A stretch of DNA of 64,000 bases from the NCBI RefSeq assembly GCF_900116105.1, contig NZ_FPAC01000002.1, positions 62,001 through 126,000 of the forward strand, given 5' to 3'. Below, piece by piece: positions 1-8,843 of this stretch. The notes under the pieces are model-generated. The model had not been told where the DNA came from and ran no database searches. It saw only the letters and a program-made list of their open reading frames with translations. Every line of letters starts with the position of its first letter. Within the stretch, counting starts at the first letter, position 1. The stretch is from Paenibacillus sp. 453mf. Its GTDB lineage: Bacteria; Bacillota; Bacilli; Paenibacillales; Paenibacillaceae. A program made the translations under genes and the position numbers.

Positions 1-194
1 AAATGTAAGTTTCTTGTTAGGATTAACGAAATTTAAGTTCTGGTTTTGTATATAAAATGGGACTTAAAACATAAATAGCAATATATTTCAAAAATATGAT
101 CTTTTTTGCAAGGAATATGATAGAGAAGCTGCGAATATATCACGGGAGGAAGATGGAATCTTGAACTTCACCATATAAGTACAAAGGAGTTTTG

Positions 195-1802
195 ATGCCT
201 GTGAAGGAACTGAATGTGCATGAGATCGATGGGACGGAAGCTTCTCTGTATAATGTCGAACCTCCAAATATCCCGCAGTGTGAATTTCGAATTGTTGATT
301 TTGGTGCCCTTGGCAATGGGCTATATGATAATACAGATTGTATTAACTCAGCGCTGGAGGCCTGTGCTCAAGCGGGCGGGGGCAGAGTTGTAATCCCTGC
401 CGGTGTATGGCTGACAGGACCGATTCTGCTTCAGAGCAGAACGGAACTGCATTTAGAGCGGGGGGCGCTTGTTCAGTTTAGCCGGGAATATACGGATTAT
501 CCGCTCATCCTATCGAGCTATGAAGGACGTGAGACGATTCGTTCAAGGTCTCCGATCGACGGAGAGAATCTCACGGATGTTGCTATAACCGGTGAAGGTA
601 TATTTGATGGCAGCGGTGATGCATGGAGACCCGTCAAGCAGAACAAGCTTACTGCTTCAGCCTGGGAAGCGCTCGTAGCCTCCGGTGGAGTCGTTAACGA
701 GCGTGAAGGAGGCAATTCCATCTGGTGGCCGTCCGAACGGGCGATGGCAGGGGCTTCTTTCACGGAAGGGCTTCATAGGTCAGGAGTTCGGGATAAGTCA
801 GCTTATGAGCCGGCTCATGAATTTCTGCGTCCTAATTTACTCAGTCTGCGCCGCTGTAAGCGTGTGCTCTTGGAAGGAGTCACATTTCAGAATTCTCCGG
901 CATGGAACCTCCATCCATGGGCCTGTGAGCATGTCACGATTCGTAAGGTGAATGTAAGGAATCCCTGGTATGCACAGAATGGGGACGGGCTGGACCTGGA
1001 TTCAGTAAGGCATGCGCTCGTCGAGTATTGCTCCTTCGATGTCGGAGATGATGCCATCTGTCTTAAATCAGGCAAAGACGCAGAAGGTCGTGAGCTTGGG
1101 CTCCCTACTGAATACGTGACGATCCGCCACTCTACGGTGTACCATGGGCACGGCGGCTTTGTCATCGGCAGTGAAATGTCCGGAGGCGTTCGGCATATCC
1201 GAGTCTCTGATTGCATGTTTATGGGAACCGATATCGGTCTGCGCTTTAAGAGTACGAGAGGCCGTGGCGGTATTGTTGAGGATATTCTCATTGAGCGAAT
1301 CCGGATGCTCGATATAGCAAAGGAAGCGATTTTATTCTCGCTGTTCTATGAGGGGAAGGAAGGCTCGGGCCGCGGAGATGAGAAAATCTATGCCGTGGAC
1401 GAGGGGACACCGGTTTTTCGTAATATCTCCATTCGTGAGGTGGTATGCAGTGGAGCCCAAACTTCGCTGTACATGAGCGGACTCGCAGAAATGCCGGTGG
1501 AAGATATCCGTGTGGAGAACTACAATGTACAAGCAGTTAATGGCTTTGTGTGCGCTCAGGCCAAGCATCTGAAGCTGACGAATATTGCAGCAAAGGTCGA
1601 TCAAGGCTCTCTTGTCAGCCTGCATCAATGCCGCGGTGTAGAGCTGTCTGAGATCGAAGGTCTCGGAGCCGATGGACGGCTGCTCGTCGTAACGGGATCA
1701 GAGAGCACCGGCATTGTATACGGGGTTTCGAGTGGGCAGGAAGGATGCCAAATATCAGCAGGTCCAGGCGTGCGAAGCGGCTCACTGATACGCAGAAGAT
1801 AA
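195..1802 (+). CDS. Glycoside hydrolase family 28 (polygalacturonase-like)
   Basis: Predicted pectin-degrading enzyme that hydrolyses galacturonan or rhamnogalacturonan-type linkages with a right-handed parallel beta-helix. The N-terminal pectate-lyase-type start (VDFGALGNGLYDNTDCINSA) and the family 28 motifs are visible: NGDGLDLDS, VGDDAICLKSG (paired catalytic Asp), a GHGGFVIGSEMSGG block and the RFKST block (RxK). No signal peptide is seen, so it probably acts inside the cell on imported oligomers. I start at ATG 195, with AAAGGAG about 5 bases upstream; the TTG at 192 is too close to that site. It stands alone, and the upstream 190 bases are AT-rich with no recognisable operator. Family is secure; the exact substrate is not. 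Confidence 0.9.
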   Translation: MPVKELNVHEIDGTEASLYNVEPPNIPQCEFRIVDFGALGNGLYDNTDCINSALEACAQAGGGRVVIPAGVWLTGPILLQSRTELHLERGALVQFSREYTDYPLILSSYEGRETIRSRSPIDGENLTDVAITGEGIFDGSGDAWRPVKQNKLTASAWEALVASGGVVNEREGGNSIWWPSERAMAGASFTEGLHRSGVRDKSAYEPAHEFLRPNLLSLRRCKRVLLEGVTFQNSPAWNLHPWACEHVTIRKVNVRNPWYAQNGDGLDLDSVRHALVEYCSFDVGDDAICLKSGKDAEGRELGLPTEYVTIRHSTVYHGHGGFVIGSEMSGGVRHIRVSDCMFMGTDIGLRFKSTRGRGGIVEDILIERIRMLDIAKEAILFSLFYEGKEGSGRGDEKIYAVDEGTPVFRNISIREVVCSGAQTSLYMSGLAEMPVEDIRVENYNVQAVNGFVCAQAKHLKLTNIAAKVDQGSLVSLHQCRGVELSEIEGLGADGRLLVVTGSESTGIVYGVSSGQEGCQISAGPGVRSGSLIRRR

Positions 1803-1896
1803 AGCGGCAGTGATCATTCATTTCTATATTTCATGCCGGGTCCTGTGTTAAACTTCTGTTCATATTATGCTTAAATGAAGAACAGGAGGGTTAATG

Positions 1897-2337
1897 ATGA
1901 GTGATAAGGATGAGCTGACTCGTTTTGGCGTAGCATTTCCAACGCCGCTGATTGAGCAGTTTGATAAATATATACTGGATCAGGGCTATAAGAATCGTTC
2001 AGAAGCGATTCGTGATCTGGCCAGAAGAACGATGCTCGAACCTTCGAGACTGCATTCGGACGAGCAGGTAGCCGGTGTCATTGTCATGGTCTTTGACCAT
2101 CATGCGAGTGAGCTGCCGAGTAGGCTTATGGAATTACAGCATCATTATCATCAAGACATTATTTCGAATATGCACGTTCATCTAAACCATCATCAGTGTC
2201 TTGAAGTCATTGCCGTCCGCGGATCCGTCAGCAGTCTTCGTTCATTGCATCAACAGATTCAGGTTCAGAAGGGCGTACACTATGCTGAACTGTCTGTAAC
2301 GTTTAATGATGATGCTAAGACCCATTCGCATATTTAA
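1897..2337 (+). CDS. nikR: NikR nickel-responsive repressor
   Basis: Ribbon-helix-helix DNA-binding protein (about residues 6-48) with a C-terminal ACT-like nickel-sensing domain. The four square-planar nickel ligands of the E. coli protein have clear counterparts: His82, His93, His95 (MHVHLNH) and Cys101 (HHQCLEV). Length (146 residues) is normal for the family. AGGAGGG at 1884-1890 fits ATG 1897 better than ATG 1894. Its natural target is the nickel-type transporter operon starting at 2917, whose promoter carries a long palindrome. NikR is common in Proteobacteria and archaea and less so in Bacillota, but the ligands leave little doubt. Confidence 0.93.
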   Translation: MSDKDELTRFGVAFPTPLIEQFDKYILDQGYKNRSEAIRDLARRTMLEPSRLHSDEQVAGVIVMVFDHHASELPSRLMELQHHYHQDIISNMHVHLNHHQCLEVIAVRGSVSSLRSLHQQIQVQKGVHYAELSVTFNDDAKTHSHI

Positions 2338-2449
2338 GCTGTCATCCCTCTTTACAGACTATATATAGGGGTATACAATAGAGTTTACCACTATCTGTTG
2401 TATTATATTGGTATTTCTGAGCTGCGATATTGAAATGGAGGAATATAAG

Positions 2450-2665
2450 ATGAACCGTTATCTATTCGAATATGAATTACAATCCACTGGCTTCCGCGGT
2501 GAATTCAGCTGGGTAGAAGAGTCTGAGGAGAAGGCGAAAGAGGCTGTTCGTGAGCGGATCGCTGATCTTGAATTTACAGAGCTTGAGGATGTCATCGTTG
2601 GTAAATTGCTTAAGACGATGGACGCATCTAATCGTTATTTTGAATGTGAGAACTGTGCTTCTTAA
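2450..2665 (+). CDS. Small protein of unknown function with C-terminal CxxC
   Basis: A 71-residue acidic protein, not recognised. GGAGG at 2437-2441 sits 8 bases before ATG 2450, so an upstream start at 2408 in the same frame is unlikely. The C-terminus ends FECENCAS, a CxxC pair that could bind a metal or be redox active; the middle is charged and probably helical (EESEEKAKEAVRERIADLE). It lies between nikR and the nickel-type transporter and is closed by a strong terminator, so it is either co-transcribed with nikR or has its own promoter in the AT-rich 2338-2449 gap. A role in nickel handling is only suggested by position. Confidence 0.7.
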   Translation: MNRYLFEYELQSTGFRGEFSWVEESEEKAKEAVRERIADLEFTELEDVIVGKLLKTMDASNRYFECENCAS

Positions 2666-2698
2666 GGTATAAGGTATAACTACAGTTTATATATCAAC

Positions 2699-2747
2699 AG
2701 AGGATCTTCAATTTGCCTAGGGGTAAATTGAAGATCCTCTTTTTTTG
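2699..2747 (+). terminator. Rho-independent terminator after the 71-residue gene
   Basis: Perfect 16-bp stem (2699-2714 with 2725-2740), 10-base loop, followed by a run of T. It separates nikR and the small gene from the transporter operon. Confidence 0.93.
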
Positions 2748-2828
2748 TTTTTCAAGTTGACTGTTTCAGTTGAAAGGTTCTTATGTCAACTTTCTTCACG
2801 TGAAATCACTGTTTAATCCAAAATATGG

Positions 2829-2880
2829 TTGATGCTTCATTAAATATCGTGCTACAATTAGTGAAATTTGTAGCACGATA
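2829..2880 (+). promoter_or_regulatory. nik operon promoter with probable NikR operator
   Basis: A -35 TTGATG (2829-2834), 18-base spacer and -10 TACAAT (2853-2858) form a plausible sigma-A promoter. Across the -10 and start point lies a perfect inverted repeat, TATCGTGCTACAA (2845-2857), 10 bases, TTGTAGCACGATA (2868-2880). Written as GTGCTAC-N14-GTAGCAC it resembles the GTGTTAC-N14-GTAACAC type of NikR operator known from other bacteria. Position is ideal for nickel-dependent repression. The palindrome is seen directly; binding by NikR is inferred. Confidence 0.8.
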
Positions 2881-2916
2881 CCCTAAAAAGAGGGAAAAAT
2901 GGGGGAGAACTGTCCA

Positions 2917-4545
2917 ATGAAGCATCGGTTAATGCAATCCATGTTAATTATGGCATCATTTTTATCAATCATCATTCTTGCAGGCTGTACCAATGGGAAA
3001 GAGACAACAGTCACACAAGGCAAAGATACAGTTCCTGAAGTGAAGGACGAGCTGATTCTAGCTATAGGCACAGAGACCGAGGCTGGGTATGACCCAACAA
3101 CAGGCTGGGGGCAATATGGCTCTCCTCTTTTTCAGAGCACGTTACTTAAACGGGATGCTGAGCTCAATGTGGTTAATGATCTGGCTACCGGCTATACAGT
3201 AAGCAAAGATGGCAAGACCTGGACGATTACTTTGAGAGAGGATGTCCGGTTCTCGGACGGTGAGGCACTGACTGCAGAAGATGTAACCTTTACCTTCGAG
3301 ACTGCCGCAAGGAGCGCATCCATCATTGATCTAACCAACATGGAGAAAGTAGAGGCTGCTGATGATACCACGGTGGTATTCACATTAAAGGAAGCACAGT
3401 CGACATTTATATCTCTTCTGACTACACTCGGGATTGTTCCTGAGCATGCATATGATAAGAGCTACGCCGAGCATCCAATCGGTTCTGGTCCGTATAAGCT
3501 GGTGCAGTGGGACAAGGGCCAACAGGTCATCGTGGAGCGAAATCCTGAGTACTATGGTGAACAGCCGTATTTCAACCGCTTGACCTTCCTGTTCCTGGAG
3601 GAGGACGCAGCCTATGCTGCGGCACAAGCTGGCACGGTGGATGTAGCTGCGATTCCGGCAGCTTTTACCAGACAAGAGATTTCGGGCATGAAGATTGAAG
3701 CAGTGAAGACCGTAGACAATCGAGGAATCGTATTTCCTTACAATTCGGCAGGAGGGACAACCTCGGAAGGGGTTATGACCGGTAATGATGTAACCGCTGA
3801 TGCTGCAATCCGGAAGGCTGTAAACGTGGCGATTGACCGAGACGCGCTGGTGGAAGGTGTGCTGGAGGGATATGGGCGTCCGGCATACTCTGTGGCTGAT
3901 GATCTGCCATGGGGCAGTGAGGAAGCGCGGTTTGAGGATGGCGATCCGACAGAAGCAAAGCGGATCCTGGCAGACGCGGGATGGCTTGACTCAGACAATG
4001 ATGGAATTGTAGAGAAAGGTGGGCTTGAAGCCAGCTTCCATCTGTATTATTTTGCCGGAGATATGACCAGGCAGTCTATTGCTCTGACTGTAGCCGATAT
4101 GGTGAAGGAGGCTGGTATTCATATTGAGGTCGAAGGTAAGAGCCGTGAAGAAGTACAGAAGCTGATGTATGCGAATCCGGTGCTATTCGGGTGGGGAAGT
4201 CATGATCCGCTTGAAACCTACAATTTATACTCCAGTACCAAAAATGGGGTGGGATATTACAACGCCGGACAATACAGCAACCCTGAGGTTGACGCATGGA
4301 TGGACAAGGCGATGAGGGCAACCGATGAAGAGGAAGCGTGGGGGTTCTGGCAGAAGGCGTTATGGGATGGAACAACAGGCTTTGGCTTTCAAGGAGATGC
4401 CCCTTGGGCATGGCTAGTTAACGTCGATCATATCTATCTGGTGCGTGAGGGGCTTAATATCGGAGAGCAGCAGATCCATCCGCACGGTCACGGATGGCCG
4501 ATTACCTCAAACATTGAAGAGTGGTCCTGGGAAGGGTCGCTGTAA
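2917..4545 (+). CDS. nikA: Nickel-type ABC transporter substrate-binding lipoprotein
   Basis: Family 5 (oligopeptide/nickel) extracellular solute-binding protein. The start at ATG 2917 gives a lipoprotein signal (MKHRLMQSMLIMASF..., lipobox LAGC) and has GGGGGAG 9 bases upstream; ATG 2899 would add six residues with a poorer site. Typical family blocks follow: the cluster-5 core WTITLREDVRFSDGEALTAEDV and PIGSGPYKLVQW. It would capture nickel, free or in a chelate, at the outer face of the membrane. First gene of nikABCDE, with the next gene starting in the stop codon. Family 5 members also carry peptides or metallophores; the nickel assignment rests on the linked nikR and operator. Confidence 0.85.
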   Translation: MKHRLMQSMLIMASFLSIIILAGCTNGKETTVTQGKDTVPEVKDELILAIGTETEAGYDPTTGWGQYGSPLFQSTLLKRDAELNVVNDLATGYTVSKDGKTWTITLREDVRFSDGEALTAEDVTFTFETAARSASIIDLTNMEKVEAADDTTVVFTLKEAQSTFISLLTTLGIVPEHAYDKSYAEHPIGSGPYKLVQWDKGQQVIVERNPEYYGEQPYFNRLTFLFLEEDAAYAAAQAGTVDVAAIPAAFTRQEISGMKIEAVKTVDNRGIVFPYNSAGGTTSEGVMTGNDVTADAAIRKAVNVAIDRDALVEGVLEGYGRPAYSVADDLPWGSEEARFEDGDPTEAKRILADAGWLDSDNDGIVEKGGLEASFHLYYFAGDMTRQSIALTVADMVKEAGIHIEVEGKSREEVQKLMYANPVLFGWGSHDPLETYNLYSSTKNGVGYYNAGQYSNPEVDAWMDKAMRATDEEEAWGFWQKALWDGTTGFGFQGDAPWAWLVNVDHIYLVREGLNIGEQQIHPHGHGWPITSNIEEWSWEGSL

Positions 4546-5558
4546 TGCAGGGCAGTCAGCGAAGAGTCCCTTACAACAGCTGGATAATATACTTATTGAA
4601 AAAAGTACTGCGGCTGGCTTCACTGCTGGCGGCAGTCAGTTTTATCGCCTTTATGCTGATTGAGTACTCACCGATAGATCCGGTGATGGCTTATGTAGGT
4701 GCTGATGCTATCAAGGTAAGCCATGAGCAGCTGGAGCAGATCAGAGAGCGCTGGGGATTAAACGATGAGCCGCTGGTCAGGTATGGCAAGTGGTTGTCAT
4801 CCCTTTTGCAAGGGGATTTGGGAACTTCCATGATATATCGTGAGCCGGTTCTGGATTTGATCCAGGACCGGTTTATGGCTTCTTTTGCACTGATGGGAAC
4901 AGCTTGGGCAATCTCGGGTGTGCTCGGGTTTGCGCTCGGCACGCTCGCTGCAATGAACAAGGGAAGCTGGCTGGATCGTGTAGTGAAAGGATATTGCTAC
5001 GTGCTGGCTTCCACGCCTGCATTCTGGATAGCCCTGCTTGCGCTGATGGTATTTGGTGTTTGGCTGGGTTGGTTTCCCATTGGGCTTGGTGTACCCGCAG
5101 GGGTGCTCAGCAGTGAGGTTACCGTCATAGAACGGCTGCGACATATGATTCTACCAGCACTAACACTGAGTGTAGCGGGAGTAGCGAATATCGCACTTCA
5201 CACGCGTCAGAAGCTGATAGATGTGCTGGATTCAGATTACGTGCTCTATGCGCGTGCAAGAGGAGAACAGGGATTCACGCTGTTCCGGCGTCACGGCTTC
5301 CGCAATATTCTGCTGCCTGCAGTAACGCTTCAATTTGCTTCCTTTAGTGAACTGTTTGGCGGGGCCGTACTGGCGGAGCAGGTTTTCTCCTATCCAGGAT
5401 TGGGACAAGCGACGGTTGAAGCAGGACTTCGTGGCGACGTGCCTCTGCTCCTGGGTCTCGTACTGTGCAGCACGCTGTTTGTATTCACCGGCAATTTCAT
5501 AGCCGATCAGCTATACCGATGGATTGATCCCCGGTTTGATCATAAGGAGGCGGCGTAA
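4545..5558 (+). CDS. nikB: Nickel-type ABC transporter permease NikB
   Basis: DppB/NikB family inner-membrane permease of 337 residues. A first membrane helix (about 13-35), the conserved GADAIKVSHEQLEQIRERWGL-type periplasmic segment, then five further helices and the cytoplasmic EAA-like loop (YARARGEQGFTLFRRHGFRN) that contacts the ATPases. I place the start at ATG 4545, which overlaps the nikA stop by one base (TAATG) and has GAAGGG upstream; an in-frame GTG at 4521 lies inside nikA. Pairs with NikC to form the channel. Confidence 0.88.
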   Translation: MQGSQRRVPYNSWIIYLLKKVLRLASLLAAVSFIAFMLIEYSPIDPVMAYVGADAIKVSHEQLEQIRERWGLNDEPLVRYGKWLSSLLQGDLGTSMIYREPVLDLIQDRFMASFALMGTAWAISGVLGFALGTLAAMNKGSWLDRVVKGYCYVLASTPAFWIALLALMVFGVWLGWFPIGLGVPAGVLSSEVTVIERLRHMILPALTLSVAGVANIALHTRQKLIDVLDSDYVLYARARGEQGFTLFRRHGFRNILLPAVTLQFASFSELFGGAVLAEQVFSYPGLGQATVEAGLRGDVPLLLGLVLCSTLFVFTGNFIADQLYRWIDPRFDHKEAA

Positions 5559-6418
5559 TGCAGCAGCTAGAACGTTCTTCTTCAACTCCCGGAGTCAGAC
5601 GCTCCTTGAATACCCGAGGCAAAAATCTGATTCAGATCTTAATAAGTGCCGGGTTCTTGGCTGCAATCCTGCTCTTGGGTTCGCTCCTGCCAGAGCAGGC
5701 GGCCCATACGTCGTTATCGGAACGGAATTTGGTGCCGGGTGCCGGACATTTCTTCGGTACGGACTGGCTTGGGCGCGACATGTTTAACCGCACTTTAAAA
5801 GGACTTGCTTACAGCATACAAGTCGGGCTTACAGCGGCAGTCTGCTCCAGTCTTATCGCATTGCTGGTTGGCCTGCTTGCAGCCGCGGGCAGAAGAATGG
5901 ATCAGGCGTTGTCCTGGTTCATTGATTTGTTTATGAGTGTTCCGCATCTGGTATCGTTAATTCTGATCGCCTTTGCCTTTGGCGGCGGCGCCAAAGGGGT
6001 GATTGTTGCAATCGCATGCACACACTGGCCCCAGCTGGCACGAGTGATCCGTGCTGATATGCTTCAGCTACAGTCGGCTGATTATATACAGGTATCTCGG
6101 AGACTGGGTAAGTCTCGAGGTTATGTTGCTCTGCATCATATGCTTCCACATTTGGTTCCGCAGCTCCTAGTGGGTCTGCTGCTCGTATTCCCCCATGCTA
6201 TATTGCATGAGGCGGCCATTACGTTTCTTGGTCTTGGATTATCACCTCAGCAGCCTGCCATCGGCATTATCCTGTCAGAATCAATGAAATATTTATCTGC
6301 GGGCATGTGGTGGCTGGCCTTCTTCCCCGGACTGGCACTGACGCTTACGGTGCTTGCTTTTGATACTCTGGGTCACGGAATCAGAAGCTATAGCGATCCG
6401 ATTAAACTTGAACGATAA
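5558..6418 (+). CDS. nikC: Nickel-type ABC transporter permease NikC
   Basis: DppC/NikC family permease of 286 residues. The hallmark FGTDWLGRDMFNRTLKG block follows the first helix, and the EAA-type loop reads VSRRLGKSRGYVALHHMLPH. ATG 5558 overlaps the nikB stop (TAATG) with AAGGAGG upstream, showing tight translational coupling. Partner of NikB in the membrane channel. Confidence 0.88.
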   Translation: MQQLERSSSTPGVRRSLNTRGKNLIQILISAGFLAAILLLGSLLPEQAAHTSLSERNLVPGAGHFFGTDWLGRDMFNRTLKGLAYSIQVGLTAAVCSSLIALLVGLLAAAGRRMDQALSWFIDLFMSVPHLVSLILIAFAFGGGAKGVIVAIACTHWPQLARVIRADMLQLQSADYIQVSRRLGKSRGYVALHHMLPHLVPQLLVGLLLVFPHAILHEAAITFLGLGLSPQQPAIGIILSESMKYLSAGMWWLAFFPGLALTLTVLAFDTLGHGIRSYSDPIKLER

Positions 6419-6439
6419 AGAGAGGGGGTAAAGGTTCAT

Positions 6440-7435
6440 ATGGCTTTGCTCGAAATAGATAACTTGTCGGTCTCATTTGCGCGCAGCAAGGGATTATTCA
6501 AGGTGGAGGAAACGGAGGTAATCCATGGACTCAGTATGACAGTTGAGGCAGGCAGAATTACGGCAGTGGTCGGTGCGAGCGGATCGGGCAAAAGTCTGCT
6601 GGCCCATGCGATTCTGGGCATACTTCCATCCAATGCGATCACTCGTGGTACGCTTCATTTTAACGGTACACTGATGAATAACGCGGCTAAAGAGGAGCTT
6701 CGAGGCAGCCGTCTTGCGCTTGTACCGCAATCCGTACAATATTTCGACCCTCTTATGAAGGTGGGCGCACAAGTAAGCTACAGCTTTGAACGAAGTAAAG
6801 ATCGCTATGAATCCATAAAAATGACAGGGTCTAACATCGCTCGGAGGCATGAACGAAAGAACCTTGAGCGCAAGAGGCTTGATGACATACTCAGCAAATA
6901 CGGCTTGGCAATCGAGGTAACGGAGCGATATCCGTTTGAGCTGTCCGGTGGTATGGCCAGGCGAGTGCTGTTATCCATTGCAACTGCAGGCGAACCGGAC
7001 CTGATCATTGCCGATGAGCCGACGCCAGGCATTCATGTCGAGGCACTGTCCGAGACGCTTAAACATTTTCGCTCCATTGCGAATCAAGGAGCAGGCATCC
7101 TATGGATAACCCATGACATTGAATCCGCGCTTCAAATTGCAGACGAACTCGTTGTTTTTTACGCAGGAACTAATGTGGAGAGCGCACGCCCGGGTGATTT
7201 TACAGGCAGAGGGGAGCAGCTGAGGCATCCTTATTCGAAGGCGCTCTGGAACGCGTTACCGCATAATGGCTTCAAGATGCCTCCAGGACCTCAGCTGACA
7301 CTGGACAGCAACCATCGTTCAAGAGGGTGCATGTATGCCCACCGATGTCCGATGGCAACATGGGAATGTACAGAAGTGCTTCCGCTGCTCCGGGAGCTGC
7401 GAGGCGGAGAGGTGAGATGCATTCATGCAACTTGA
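6440..7435 (+). CDS. nikD: Nickel-type ABC transporter ATPase NikD
   Basis: Oligopeptide/nickel-class ABC ATPase. Walker A GASGSGKS, a Q-loop (LVPQ), signature LSGGMARR and Walker B LIIADEPTPG are all present, so it should hydrolyse ATP. The C-terminal extension carries the cysteine cluster (GCMYAHRCPMATWEC) typical of the oligo/dipeptide ATPase tail. It heterodimerises with NikE. Starts 21 bases after nikC with AAAGG just upstream; its end overlaps nikE by 11 bases. Confidence 0.88.
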   Translation: MALLEIDNLSVSFARSKGLFKVEETEVIHGLSMTVEAGRITAVVGASGSGKSLLAHAILGILPSNAITRGTLHFNGTLMNNAAKEELRGSRLALVPQSVQYFDPLMKVGAQVSYSFERSKDRYESIKMTGSNIARRHERKNLERKRLDDILSKYGLAIEVTERYPFELSGGMARRVLLSIATAGEPDLIIADEPTPGIHVEALSETLKHFRSIANQGAGILWITHDIESALQIADELVVFYAGTNVESARPGDFTGRGEQLRHPYSKALWNALPHNGFKMPPGPQLTLDSNHRSRGCMYAHRCPMATWECTEVLPLLRELRGGEVRCIHAT

Positions 7436-8027
7436 AGCGAAGAACCTCGGTTACCGATACGATCGTCGTCAGGATTGGTGTATAAGAGACGTCCATATGT
7501 CCATTTCATCTGGAGAAATTGTCGGACTTCGCGGTCCGAGTGGTGCAGGCAAATCAACACTGGCCAGGCTGCTGGCAGGCTATGTGCAGCCTGTTGAAGG
7601 AGAGGTGCTTCTGGATGACTCGCCGCTGTTAATACATAAAGGGTATGCTCCGGTTCAGCTGGTCTTCCAGCATCCAGAATCTGCGATTAATCCGAGATGG
7701 CGAATGCATAAAGTGCTGCAGGAAGCCGGTCAGCATGATGCGAAGCTGCTGCATTCGCTTGGAATTGATGAAGCATGGCTTGCACGAAGACCGGGCGAGC
7801 TGTCAGGAGGGGAGCTGCAGCGTTTTTGTGTGGCCCGTGCACTCGGAGCCGGCACGCGATTTCTCATCGCTGATGAGATGACCACGATGCTGGATGCCGT
7901 GACTCAGGCTCAGATCTGGAATGTCGTTAAGGCCATAGCTGTGGAGCGCGAAATGGGTATACTGGTCATTAGCCATGAGGAGAGCTTGTTGTCCCAGCTG
8001 AGCAGCCGAATCATTGAATGGAAATGA
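7425..8027 (+). CDS. nikE: Nickel-type ABC transporter ATPase NikE (short form)
   Basis: Second ATPase of the importer, 200 residues. Walker A GPSGAGKS, Q-loop VFQHPESAINPR, signature LSGGELQR and Walker B FLIADEM are visible. The Walker B glutamate is followed by MTTMLD rather than the usual PTSALD. The protein ends soon after the H-loop (VISHEE) and lacks the cysteine-rich C-terminal tail seen in NikD, making it shorter than E. coli NikE. Overlaps nikD by 11 bases and is last in the operon; no clear terminator was found in the following 110 bases. Confidence 0.85.
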   Translation: MQLEAKNLGYRYDRRQDWCIRDVHMSISSGEIVGLRGPSGAGKSTLARLLAGYVQPVEGEVLLDDSPLLIHKGYAPVQLVFQHPESAINPRWRMHKVLQEAGQHDAKLLHSLGIDEAWLARRPGELSGGELQRFCVARALGAGTRFLIADEMTTMLDAVTQAQIWNVVKAIAVEREMGILVISHEESLLSQLSSRIIEWK

Positions 8028-8140
8028 AGCGGCTTGTAGATGCTGTTTGTTTGAGAGCATTTAGGTTTTCTAGTATGATACACTCTATAGGATTAAGAAA
8101 GCTGTAAGAAATCATTGTATAAAAGGCAGGGTTAACTTAT

Positions 8141-8605
8141 ATGACAGAACGTAATCTATCACCGCTTGTTGCTGCGCTCTCTATGGAGCCTCATCCGGAA
8201 GGTGGCTGGTACAAGGAGATCTGGAAGGCGACTTACCAAATTCCTCAATCCGTGCTGCCAGGCGTGTATTCCGGGGCCCGCCCAGCGGCCACCTCGATTT
8301 ATTTCTTGCTGCACCCAGGTGAGTTCTCAGATTGGCATGTCGTTCACTCAGATGAGCTGTGGATGTGGCACTCCGGCAGTCCGCTCGAGCTTATTATTGG
8401 CGGCAGCGGCGAAGGAGATCCGAGTCAGACGGAATCCTTCATTCTGGGCCCAGACGTTGTAGCGGGTCAGCATCCGCAGGCACTGGCGCCAGGCGGACAA
8501 TGGCAGATGGCAAGGCCGCTCGGAGATGAGCCGGTGCTTGTATCCTGTGTAGTAGCCCCAGGGTTCCACTATGATGACTTCCGGCTGATCCAGCGTGGAG
8601 AGTAG
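8141..8605 (+). CDS. Cupin-fold protein, DUF985 (cupin_5) family
   Basis: A 154-residue single-domain cupin. The family pattern is clear: the start LSMEPHPEGGWYKEIW, TSIYFLLHPGEFSDWHVVHSDELWMWHSG (cupin motif 1 with possible metal-binding His) and CVVAPGFHYDDFRLI near the end. Members are small predicted metal- or sugar-binding proteins with no settled biochemical role. Single-gene unit with a terminator at 8686. Confidence 0.88.
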   Translation: MTERNLSPLVAALSMEPHPEGGWYKEIWKATYQIPQSVLPGVYSGARPAATSIYFLLHPGEFSDWHVVHSDELWMWHSGSPLELIIGGSGEGDPSQTESFILGPDVVAGQHPQALAPGGQWQMARPLGDEPVLVSCVVAPGFHYDDFRLIQRGE

Positions 8606-8685
8606 TAAGATGGAGATTTAAGCTGAGCGGAGCCATGTGCAGCTGCATGCGGCGCAACAGGTTCATGTAAGGTTCAGCTCTTTAT

Positions 8686-8718
8686 ACGGGTCGACAATAG
8701 GTCGGCCCGTTTTTTTTG
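8686..8718 (+). terminator. Terminator after the cupin gene
   Basis: ACGGGTCGAC (8686-8695) pairs with GTCGGCCCGT (8701-8710) with one G-U pair, then eight T. Confidence 0.9.
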
Positions 8719-8843
8719 CTTATCCAGATCCAGAGTTTGGAATAATACAATTGTGGTGATAAGATGAATATTAAACATAGCCTATTCCGCATGAAATAAA
8801 CATGTATTGTACATAGATTAAGCAATTGAAGGAGTCAACCCAA

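Noticed and set aside
2371..2403. ATACAATA...TTGTAT inverted repeat after nikR as a second NikR operator
   Set aside because: Half-sites differ from the palindrome at 2845-2880 and the spacing does not match.
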